A stretch of DNA of 64,000 bases, from the NCBI RefSeq assembly GCF_003194585.1, contig NZ_QHKZ01000003.1, positions 558,001 to 622,000 on the forward strand, given 5' to 3'. Numbering within the stretch: the stretch's first letter is position 1; each line of letters begins with the position of its first letter. The notes below the pieces were generated by a model. That model made no database searches. It was not told where the DNA came from and worked only from the letters and a program-made list of their open reading frames with translations. This document shows positions 57,905-64,000 of the stretch, one piece after another. A program made the translations under genes and the position numbers. Source of the stretch: Nocardioides daejeonensis. GTDB lineage: Bacteria > Actinomycetota > Actinomycetes > Propionibacteriales > Nocardioidaceae.

Positions 57905-57930
57905 GGTCAGCTCACATTCGTGGGCTGACC
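57905..57930. terminator. Hairpin between menG and the menJ-nuo promoter
   Basis: GGTCAGC (57905-57911) pairs with GCTGACC (57924-57930) over a 12-base loop. It could end menG transcription or insulate the next promoter. Confidence 0.5.
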
Positions 57931-57941
57931 TGGGGATTTAA

Positions 57942-57957
57942 GGCACGGCAACGTGCC
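57942..57957 (-). terminator. Probable intrinsic terminator of menG
   Basis: On the minus strand GGCACG-TTGC-CGTGCC is followed by TTAAAT, one of the few hairpins in the window with a T/A-rich tail. It lies 95 bases downstream of the menG stop. Confidence 0.65.
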
Positions 57958-58052
57958 GAAAATGGGTAGCTCGCTGCCGCCGTGCCCTTCGCCCTGGCTC
58001 TACTCCGCGGCGCGGAGCAGCGACCGTGGCGGGTACGTCGCAGGCCGGGGGC

Positions 58053-58742
58053 TCATGCCCAGGCGCGGTGGAGCGCGACGATGCCGCCGCTCAGGTTGCG
58101 GATCTCGCAGGAGTGCCAGCCGGCCTGGTGGATCTGGCGAGCCAGGCCCTGCTGGTCCGGCCAGGCCCGGATCGACTCGGCCAGGTAGACGTAGGCGTCG
58201 GGGCTCGAGGAGATGGCCCGCGCGACCGGCGGCAGCGCTCGCATCAGGTACTCGATGTAGACCGTCCGGAACGCTGCGTTGGTGGGGTGGCTGAACTCGC
58301 ACACCACGATCCGGCCGCCCGGCTTGGTGACCCGCCGCATCTCGGCCAGCCCGGCGACCGGGTCGACGATGTTGCGCAGTCCGAAGGAGATGGTCACCGC
58401 GTCGAAGGTCGCGTCGGCGAACGGCAGCTTGGTCCCGTCGCCCGCGGTGAACGGCAACGCAGGCTTCGCACGCTTGCCCACCTGCAGCATGCCGAGCGAG
58501 AAGTCGCAGGGCACCACCACCGCGCCGCGGTCGGCGAACGGCTGGCTCGACGTACCGGTGCCGGCGGCGAGATCGAGCACCCGCTCCCCCGGCTTCGGGG
58601 CGACCGCGTCGATCACGTCCTTGCGCCACCGCCGGTCCTGCCCGAGCGAGAGCACGTCGTTGGTGATGTCGTAGCGCTTGGCCACTGCGTCGAACATCCG
58701 GCGTACGTCGCGGGGGTCCTTGTCGAGGTCGGCACGGGTCAC
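58053..58742 (-). CDS. menG: Demethylmenaquinone methyltransferase
   Basis: A 229-residue UbiE/MenG methyltransferase that completes menaquinone by C-methylation with SAM. It shows [28 protein letters not shown] (in part), the SAM motif [22 protein letters not shown] and the C-terminal [12 protein letters not shown]. Full length. It is the upstream neighbour of the MenJ-like gene, though separated by hairpins and a second promoter region. Confidence 0.96.
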   Translation of the reverse strand: MTRADLDKDPRDVRRMFDAVAKRYDITNDVLSLGQDRRWRKDVIDAVAPKPGERVLDLAAGTGTSSQPFADRGAVVVPCDFSLGMLQVGKRAKPALPFTAGDGTKLPFADATFDAVTISFGLRNIVDPVAGLAEMRRVTKPGGRIVVCEFSHPTNAAFRTVYIEYLMRALPPVARAISSSPDAYVYLAESIRAWPDQQGLARQIHQAGWHSCEIRNLSGGIVALHRAWA

Positions 58743-58758
58743 GTGGTCACCCTACGGT

Positions 58759-58833
58759 GTCGCGAATCGCCCACGTGCACCTGTCATGCCACCCCCAGCG
58801 CAGCTCATCGGCATGAATCGCGCACATGCACCC
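58759..58833. repeat. Left 75-bp direct repeat flanking the DUF559 gene
   Basis: It matches 59864-59938 at about 60 of 75 positions without gaps, in the same orientation. Each repeat contains two 15-base units of the form (C/T)GAATCG(C/T)(C/G)CAC(A/G)TG spaced by 51 bases. Confidence 0.78.
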
Positions 58834-58842
58834 GTGGCGACA

Positions 58843-59784
58843 TCAGTCGGAGCGGAAGTGTTGGCGCCACAGGTCACTCAACTGCCCGAAGTCAGCCGGT
58901 ACGCCGGGAGCACCACACTGACGCATGGCCCGCCACGCGGTACGAAGGACTCGACCCGGCGCTTGGTAGGTCGCCCGGCCGGGGACCTGAACCGTTCTCC
59001 AGTCTTCGGCGTTGCTCTCCTCCAGCCGGTCGATATCAGACTCCCAGGTCTGCTGCGCCTCGACGTGATGCCTGCCCTGCACTTCGAACGCCAAACGCTG
59101 CTCCGGGAGCGCTAGGTCATGACGCCGCAACAGAAGTCCCCGAGCATCACGGACCTCGTAGTTGGTCACCGGCTCGGGCAACCCCGCAAAGCGCAGCAGC
59201 AGCCGCAGGCGGGTTTCGACCGGCGAGTCGACCCGCTCGCGCACGAGGTCCGCCGCTTCTTTAGCTCGTACCCGACCGGGCAGCGGCGAGTTGCTCGCAG
59301 CCGCACGCAACCGCTCGACGGCGCACAGCTCACGCCGCACCACGTGATCGCCCACGACCACAAGGTCAACCAGCGAGACCAGGGCGGCAAGTTCAGCAAA
59401 CACCCGCTCGGGCGATGACACCCTCAGACCACGCCTCGTCGTCACGGCCCCCGGAGGACCAACGTGGCAGACGACGCCACGTCGCCGGCGCCGGGCGGCG
59501 GCCGTGGTCACCGTGACGTGTTCGTCGGGGAGTTCAGGGACGGGCAGGCCATGCAGTCGCGCGGCGCTGACATGGCTGACGTGGGCGCTTGGGTCCGGCA
59601 CCGCCTTGAGCGCCGCGCGGCACATCACCTCATCGGTCACCACCACCTCTCTCGAGACGTAGATCCCGCGCAGTACCTGCTTGAAACGCCTGGACCGCAG
59701 GGCGTAGGCGGGCACGCCTGCCGCAACCGCCTCTCGTAGCGTGAACGGGAGACGTGTATCCAGCATGAGGGCCTTGGCAGCCAT
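58843..59784 (-). CDS. AbiEi-like/DUF559 endonuclease-fold protein
   Basis: A 313-residue protein. The N-terminal region (FTLREAVAAGVPAYALRSRRFKQVLRGIYV) is the winged-helix AbiEi-like domain found in type IV antitoxins and related proteins. The C-terminal region (PVETRLRLLLRFAGLPEPVTNY, then LRRHDLALPEQRLAFEVQGRHH) resembles DUF559/Vsr-type nuclease folds, with Gln where many have Asp in the E-x-(D/Q)-G motif. No AbiEii-type toxin gene is adjacent. The ATG at 59784 matches the usual family start. It is flanked by 75-bp direct repeats, which hints at insertion as a unit. Confidence 0.78.
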   Translation of the reverse strand: MAAKALMLDTRLPFTLREAVAAGVPAYALRSRRFKQVLRGIYVSREVVVTDEVMCRAALKAVPDPSAHVSHVSAARLHGLPVPELPDEHVTVTTAAARRRRRGVVCHVGPPGAVTTRRGLRVSSPERVFAELAALVSLVDLVVVGDHVVRRELCAVERLRAAASNSPLPGRVRAKEAADLVRERVDSPVETRLRLLLRFAGLPEPVTNYEVRDARGLLLRRHDLALPEQRLAFEVQGRHHVEAQQTWESDIDRLEESNAEDWRTVQVPGRATYQAPGRVLRTAWRAMRQCGAPGVPADFGQLSDLWRQHFRSD

Positions 59785-59863
59785 AACCGCAGCATGCCCG
59801 CGCTGGACGCTCTCCGCTGGCGCTCTCCACAGGCACCCCGCAGACGGAGCCGCGCGGGCTACC

Positions 59864-59938
59864 GGCGCGAATCGTGCACATGAACCCCTCATGCCATCAC
59901 CCGGGCAGATCATCGGCACGAATCGCGCACGTGAACCC
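59864..59938. repeat. Right 75-bp direct repeat flanking the DUF559 gene
   Basis: Partner of the repeat at 58759-58833. It lies 80 bases upstream of the DUF559 gene start and about 100 bases before the L,D-transpeptidase gene. Confidence 0.78.
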
Positions 59939-60041
59939 CTCGCACCACCGCCCGGTCAAAAATTTCTGGAGTTTCGACGCAACCTGGCCACCCGCCGATG
60001 CGTCTGAAAAGTGAACCAACTCGGGACACAGGGGAGGAACC

Positions 60042-61010
60042 ATGCGCGCGCTACGAATCGTCTTGTTGACCATGGCGGCGGGGGTGCTGCTGACAGCAAC
60101 CGCCTACGGCGCGGGGTACGCCGTCACGCACCTCGAACATGACCCGGCAGCGACCAGCGCGCAGCAGAGGCCCACCCAGACGCCCGGGAAGGTCACGCCG
60201 CGCGACGACCAGTCACCGAAGGAAGACGGCTCGCCGACCCTAGGCGCTGACGAGACGCCAGGTGACACCACGAGCCCCGAGAGCGTCGACCCGAGCGGCT
60301 CCGCCAGCAACGACCCGACCAAGCCCGCCAAGCCGACGAAGCCTGCCAAGCCCGAGCTGACCCCCGGGCCGGCGCTCTATGCGAGCGGCGACGACGGCGA
60401 GGAGGTTCGTGACCTCCAGGCCCGGCTGAAGCAGATCGCCTGGCTGAGCGGCACCATCACCGGCACCTACGACGCGACGACGGTCACCGCCGTCCGCGGC
60501 TTCCAGGAGAAGCGCGAGATCCCGGTGACCGGGGAGGTCGACCAGCGCACCCTGGACCGCCTGCACGGGATGACGCACGCCCCGACGCACGAGGAGAAGC
60601 ACAACATCGCGCCGCCGTCCGGCACCACCCAGGCCGCCCTGGGCCCGCGCTGCACCACGGGACGCGCGCTCTGCGTCGACAAGAGCAGCCGCACCGTGCG
60701 CTGGGTTGTGGACGGCAAGGTGGTCACCACGTTCGACGTGCGCTTCGGCGCCAGCTCCACCCCGACCAGGGAGGGCGCCTTCACCGTGCAGAGCAAGTCG
60801 CGCGACCACGTCTCCTCGCTCTACGACAGCGAGATGCCCTTCGCGATGTTCTTCTCCGGCGGTCAGGCCGTGCACTACTCCTCGGACTTCGCTGCCCGGG
60901 GCTACAGCGGCGCCTCGCACGGCTGCGTCAACGTGCGCGACTACGAGGGCATCAAGTGGCTCTTCGACCAGGTGCAGGTCGGCGACAAGGTGATCGTCTA
61001 CTGGAGCTGA
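60042..61010 (+). CDS. L,D-transpeptidase with peptidoglycan-binding domain
   Basis: A 322-residue exported enzyme. It has an N-terminal membrane/signal segment (IVLLTMAAGVLLTATAYGAGY) and a Pro/Lys/Thr-rich linker of about 75 residues (repeated KPAKPTKP). A PG_binding_1 domain (DDGEEVRDLQARLKQIAWL, residues 112-180) and a YkuD catalytic domain (residues 215-322) with YSGASHGCVNVRDYEG follow; Cys is the nucleophile. It forms 3-3 peptidoglycan crosslinks or attaches proteins. GGGGAGGAACC precedes the ATG. Confidence 0.95.
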   Translation: MRALRIVLLTMAAGVLLTATAYGAGYAVTHLEHDPAATSAQQRPTQTPGKVTPRDDQSPKEDGSPTLGADETPGDTTSPESVDPSGSASNDPTKPAKPTKPAKPELTPGPALYASGDDGEEVRDLQARLKQIAWLSGTITGTYDATTVTAVRGFQEKREIPVTGEVDQRTLDRLHGMTHAPTHEEKHNIAPPSGTTQAALGPRCTTGRALCVDKSSRTVRWVVDGKVVTTFDVRFGASSTPTREGAFTVQSKSRDHVSSLYDSEMPFAMFFSGGQAVHYSSDFAARGYSGASHGCVNVRDYEGIKWLFDQVQVGDKVIVYWS

Positions 61011-61318
61011 GCGATCAGCACCGGGACGGCGACGAAGAGCAGCAGCGCCAGGACCGTCCATCTCGCCGAGGCCGCGAGCTGCGGTCGGTGCTCCGGTGAC
61101 AGGCCCCGGGGCACCGACCGCCTGGCCAGGACGACGGCTGCCAGGCCGCCCCACCACGACAGCGTGGTGAGAGAGAGCTCGCCGTAGCCGACCGCCAGTG
61201 CGGTGTGCACGAGGACGATGCCTGCCATCACAGCGACGGCGATGCCCAGGCGGATCCGCCAACGCGCGAGGACAGCCGCCTCCTGTGCCGCATCCATCCC
61301 GGCCTCCGTTCGCTCCAT
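60998..61318 (-). CDS. Small membrane protein, hypothetical
   Basis: A 106-residue protein with three hydrophobic segments (LGIAVAVMAGIVLVHTALAVGYG, LSWWGGLAAVVLA and ARWTVLALLLFVAVPVLIA, cited in part). The ATG at 61318 gives a short acidic N-terminus; a second ATG at 61297 is possible. It overlaps the 3' end of the convergent L,D-transpeptidase gene by 13 bases and diverges from the T7SS-like unit. No family recognised. Confidence 0.6.
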   Translation of the reverse strand: MERTEAGMDAAQEAAVLARWRIRLGIAVAVMAGIVLVHTALAVGYGELSLTTLSWWGGLAAVVLARRSVPRGLSPEHRPQLAASARWTVLALLLFVAVPVLIAQLQ

Positions 61319-61355
61319 GGGTTTCAACCTGCCCCCGCCGGGAGAGCAGACAAAC

Positions 61356-61850
61356 ATGAACTTCCGAGTCGAGACGGCCGCCCTGCGCACCGCGAAGACC
61401 CGCTTGAAGGAACTCGGGTCGGACACCAGCGTTGCCACCTCCTACGCCATCGAGCACCTGGACGTCAGCGGCGCCGACAACGGTGTGCTCTTCGTCCACG
61501 TCGACAACGTCTGCACCGACACCCGGCTCAAGGTGCTCGACGTGCTCAGCCGGCTCGACAGCCTGCTGCACGACTCCGGCAACGAGCTGGGGCTCGTCGC
61601 CCGCCACTACGACCAGAGCGACCACAACAGCCTGGCCCGGATGGACGCGCAGATCCCCCCAGAGCCCAAGATCCCCAAGGACGAGCGCTACGTCGACGAC
61701 CCGGTCGTCGATACCGCGCCCGAGGATCCGGGCGACTACGTGCCGGAGGAGCACGAGGACGACGAGGACGGGGTGATCATGGCGCCCGGACCGTTCGACC
61801 CCTACACGGGCGGCTACGGCACCGGCTCCGGCACGGGGGTACAGGCATGA
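61356..61850 (+). CDS. EspC/WXG100-like type VII secretion-associated protein
   Basis: A 164-residue protein. The first 95 residues (MNFRVETAALRTAKTRLKEL, then LDVLSRLDSLLHDSGNELGLVARHYDQSD) form the two-helix EspC-like pattern of WXG100-superfamily proteins. The last 60 residues are an acidic, Pro/Gly-rich tail (EEHEDDEDG, then GGYGTGSGTG). The ATG at 61356 overlaps no upstream gene. It is coupled to the next gene by an ATGA overlap. No ESX core genes (eccC, mycP) lie in the window, so secretion is an inference. Confidence 0.68.
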   Translation: MNFRVETAALRTAKTRLKELGSDTSVATSYAIEHLDVSGADNGVLFVHVDNVCTDTRLKVLDVLSRLDSLLHDSGNELGLVARHYDQSDHNSLARMDAQIPPEPKIPKDERYVDDPVVDTAPEDPGDYVPEEHEDDEDGVIMAPGPFDPYTGGYGTGSGTGVQA

Positions 61851-62572
61851 GCGGACTCCCGAGCGCGGCCCTGGACTATCCCTGGCCGCAGGCCCAGATG
61901 CCGTCGGGGGTCGACGTGCTGCTCGGCCTCTCCGACTGGATCTCCCCCTCGTTCTATCTGCGCAAGGGCATCGAGATCGTCATCGGCACCGATCCTGCCA
62001 CCTGGCTCTCCGAGGAGCTCGCGGGCGACTGGCAGAAGGTCGCCCAGGCAGCCTCCGCGCTGGACCAGCTCGCCGAGTACGCCGAGGTGCTGGCGGCCGA
62101 GGTCCAGAGCGCGAACCTCACGATGGCTCCGAAGTGGGACGGTCATGCGGCAGAGAACGCCCAGATCTGGTTCGAGCGGCTGGCCGTCGACATCGACGAG
62201 CTGCGCGCGCCCCTGCACGACCTCGCCACCGCGTTCAACACCACCGCGACCGGCATCAAGAGCACCGGCGAGACGATCAGCGACCTGCTCGGCCTGCTCC
62301 TCGACTACCTGATCGAGATCGGCATCGCTGCGTGCGCGACGGGTGCCTTCTCGTGGACCGGCGTGGGGCTGGCCATCGGCGGCGCGGGGACCGCCTACCT
62401 CGCCTACAAGGCGACGAGCACCTGGATGAAGGTCGTCGAGGCCCATGGCAACGCATCGACGATCGCCAAGGGGGTGGTGGGCCTCACCGCCGGCTCGCTC
62501 GCGCTCCTGAACGTCGACGACAAGCTGGAGCTGCCCGGCAGCGCGTACGACCACCCGCAGGTGTCGGCATGA
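61847..62572 (+). CDS. WXG-like protein with hydrophobic C-terminal segment
   Basis: A 241-residue protein. A helical middle region with KWDGHAAENAQIWFERLAVDIDEL fits the helix-turn-helix of WXG100/LXG-type T7SS substrates (W-x-G turn as WDG near residue 97). It is followed by two hydrophobic segments (LLGLLLDYLIEIGIAACATGAF and GVGLAIGGAGTAYLAY, in part) that could cross or insert into a membrane. There is no recognisable toxin domain. It is coupled to both neighbours by ATGA overlaps. Confidence 0.65.
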   Translation: MSGLPSAALDYPWPQAQMPSGVDVLLGLSDWISPSFYLRKGIEIVIGTDPATWLSEELAGDWQKVAQAASALDQLAEYAEVLAAEVQSANLTMAPKWDGHAAENAQIWFERLAVDIDELRAPLHDLATAFNTTATGIKSTGETISDLLGLLLDYLIEIGIAACATGAFSWTGVGLAIGGAGTAYLAYKATSTWMKVVEAHGNASTIAKGVVGLTAGSLALLNVDDKLELPGSAYDHPQVSA

Positions 62573-62943
62573 TGCCGGAGGACTGGGACCCGATCGCCGC
62601 CTTCACCCGCGGCGATCCGCTGCGCGCCGAGGCCCTCCGGGCCAATCTCACCCGCATCGCGGAGCAGACCGATCAGCCCGAGGTACGCCGCCTGGTGCAG
62701 GAGGTGCTCGACGGGCGGCGTACCGTCCGCGAGCTGGTGCGTGAGCCGGCGATGGTCGCCGAGCTCGACCGTGGGATGGACGCCTTCGCTCGACAGTGGT
62801 CCGACCTGAGCCCCGAGCAGCGCGCCGCGCTGGTCAACCAGGGCATCGCCGAGGAGGACCAGCGCCGGCTCGCCGCCGGACTGCCACCTACCCGGGAGCC
62901 CGAGGCACGGCCCGGCGACAACCCGCTGCTCCGCGAGGACTGA
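62569..62943 (+). CDS. Third gene of the T7SS-like unit, hypothetical
   Basis: A 124-residue, highly charged helical protein (TRIAEQTDQPEVRRLVQEVL, MDAFARQWSDLSPEQRAALV). No signal or membrane segment. The ATG at 62569 overlaps the previous stop; a second ATG follows immediately. Its constant coupling suggests a chaperone, immunity or partner function for the WXG-like protein, but no family is recognised. Confidence 0.65.
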   Translation: MMPEDWDPIAAFTRGDPLRAEALRANLTRIAEQTDQPEVRRLVQEVLDGRRTVRELVREPAMVAELDRGMDAFARQWSDLSPEQRAALVNQGIAEEDQRRLAAGLPPTREPEARPGDNPLLRED

Positions 62944-63003
62944 CCGACCGCTTGCTCCGGTCGGCATGCGTCCTGTTCGCGCGATCTCGTAGGCTGAGCA
63001 GTC

Positions 63004-64000
63004 ATGAGCACCCGTGCGACGACCGCGGCCGGTCTCGTCGTACGCACGGTGCCGATCGACCTCGACAGCCTCCCCGCCGACGGCGACCTGATGGCCCTGC
63101 TGCCCGCCGACGCCCCGGTCTCCTGGGTTCGCCAGGGTGAGGGCCTGGTGGGCTGGGGCGTGGCGGCAGTGGTCCGCACCTCGGGCCCGACCCGTTTCTC
63201 CGACGCCGCCAAGTGGTGGGCCGAGCTCGTCGCCCGGATGGAGATCCATGACCAGCTGCGGGAGCCGGGCACCGGGCCGATCTGCTTCGGCACCTTCGGC
63301 TTCGCCGACGAGCCAGGCGACTCCGTGCTGGTGCTGCCGCGCATCGTCGTGGGACGGCGCGGGCCGCATGCCTGGGTGACCACCGTCGACCATCCGTCAC
63401 CCGAGCTGGTCGCCGCTGAGACGCCGACTCCCCCGGTGGTCACCTTCGCCGACGGCTCGCGCAACGGCGAGGAGTGGATGGCCGTCGTCGCCGAAGCGGT
63501 GGCCCGCATCAACCGAGGCGACCTGGAGAAGGTCGTCCTGGCGCGCGACCTCCTCGCCACCGCCGAGACCGACATCGACGTGCGCTGGCCGCTACGCCGA
63601 CTCGCCCAGGACTACCCGATGTGCTGGACCTTCCACGTGGACGGCATGTTCGGCGCGACCCCCGAGATGCTGGTCCGCCGCGAGCGCGGACTGGTCACTT
63701 CACGGGTGCTGGCCGGCACGATCCGACGCACCGGGGACGACGAGCGCGACCTCGCCCTGGCCGCCGCTCTCGCCCGCTCCTCGAAGGATCTCGAGGAGCA
63801 CGAGTACGCCGTCCGTTCGGTCGCCGAGGCGCTCGAGCCGCACTGCTCCGGCATGAACGTGCCGGAGATCCCGTTCGTGCTGCACCTGCCCAACGTGATG
63901 CACCTGGCCACCGATGTCGCGGGCGTGGTGCACGATGCGCCGCACACCGCGGAGTCGGTCTCGTCGCTGCGCCTGGCCGAGGCACTGCACCCCTCGGCCG
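63004..64000 (+). CDS. menF: Isochorismate synthase (MenF/EntC type), truncated by window end
   Basis: 332 residues are visible; the stop codon lies outside the window. Chorismate-binding enzyme motifs are present: NRGDLEKVVLARDLLATAE, MFGATPEMLVRRERG, VLAGTIRRTGDDERD and SSKDLEEHEYAVRSV. With menG and the MenJ-like gene nearby, a menaquinone role is more likely than siderophore synthesis, so the product would feed MenD. The start ATG at 63004 is clear; the remaining roughly 60-90 C-terminal residues are missing. Confidence 0.88.
   Translation, partial: MSTRATTAAGLVVRTVPIDLDSLPADGDLMALLPADAPVSWVRQGEGLVGWGVAAVVRTSGPTRFSDAAKWWAELVARMEIHDQLREPGTGPICFGTFGFADEPGDSVLVLPRIVVGRRGPHAWVTTVDHPSPELVAAETPTPPVVTFADGSRNGEEWMAVVAEAVARINRGDLEKVVLARDLLATAETDIDVRWPLRRLAQDYPMCWTFHVDGMFGATPEMLVRRERGLVTSRVLAGTIRRTGDDERDLALAAALARSSKDLEEHEYAVRSVAEALEPHCSGMNVPEIPFVLHLPNVMHLATDVAGVVHDAPHTAESVSSLRLAEALHPSA

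Overview
The window is high-GC actinobacterial chromosome, most likely from the Nocardioidaceae (Nocardioides or a close relative). This rests on codon and GC bias, a mycofactocin locus, menaquinone genes, an IdeR/DtxR-type iron box, a Rex-type operator and REP-like repeats; it is an inference, since no rRNA is present. There are no phage, transposase or CRISPR signatures. Genes are tightly packed and no gene-free stretch exceeds about 260 bases.

Layout. 1-6.4 kb: an MBL-fold hydrolase and nitroreductase pair divergent from an IclR regulator, a large secreted metallohydrolase-like protein and a DMT exporter. 6.5-9.8 kb: a membrane Fe-S oxidoreductase resembling mycobacterial EtfD (Rv0338c), with a striking C-terminal tail carrying nine SLFD motifs. 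10-26 kb: housekeeping and cell-surface genes (dcd, SGNH hydrolase, tRNA-Gly, secreted repeat protein, a LuxR pair, a siderophore-interacting protein behind an iron box, an unusual double histidine-kinase-like protein, ABC-F, DUF2461).

23.7-32.8 kb: the mycofactocin locus. mftA-B-C-D-E, an SDR and mftF read rightward. mftR, an alpha/beta hydrolase and a WS/DGAT acyltransferase read leftward. 32.8-39.0 kb: a probable acyl-CoA/aldehyde catabolic region (thioesterase, TetR, acyl-CoA dehydrogenase, aldehyde dehydrogenase, thiolase-like protein plus DUF35 partner) with several palindromic operators.

39.6-58.7 kb: a respiratory block. menJ-like reductase, nuoA-N and a polyprenyl diphosphate synthase form one tightly coupled 16-gene leftward unit. 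A near-consensus Rex box sits in its leader, and menG lies just upstream. 58.8-64 kb: a DUF559/AbiEi-like gene between 75-bp direct repeats, an L,D-transpeptidase, a translationally coupled three-gene set resembling type VII secretion substrates, and the start of an isochorismate synthase (menF-type) cut by the window end.

Much of the window feeds electrons to menaquinone: EtfD from acyl-CoA oxidation, mycofactocin from alcohols or aldehydes, Nuo from NADH, and the Men genes make the carrier. The most unusual sequence signals are a dispersed repeat found three times, always between convergent genes (two copies identical over 89 bp); the SLFD-repeat tail; the Rex-box/menJ-nuo-polyprenyl synthase unit; REP sequences absorbed into nuo reading frames; and a CTAAC-N4-TTAG operator shared by two separate promoters.
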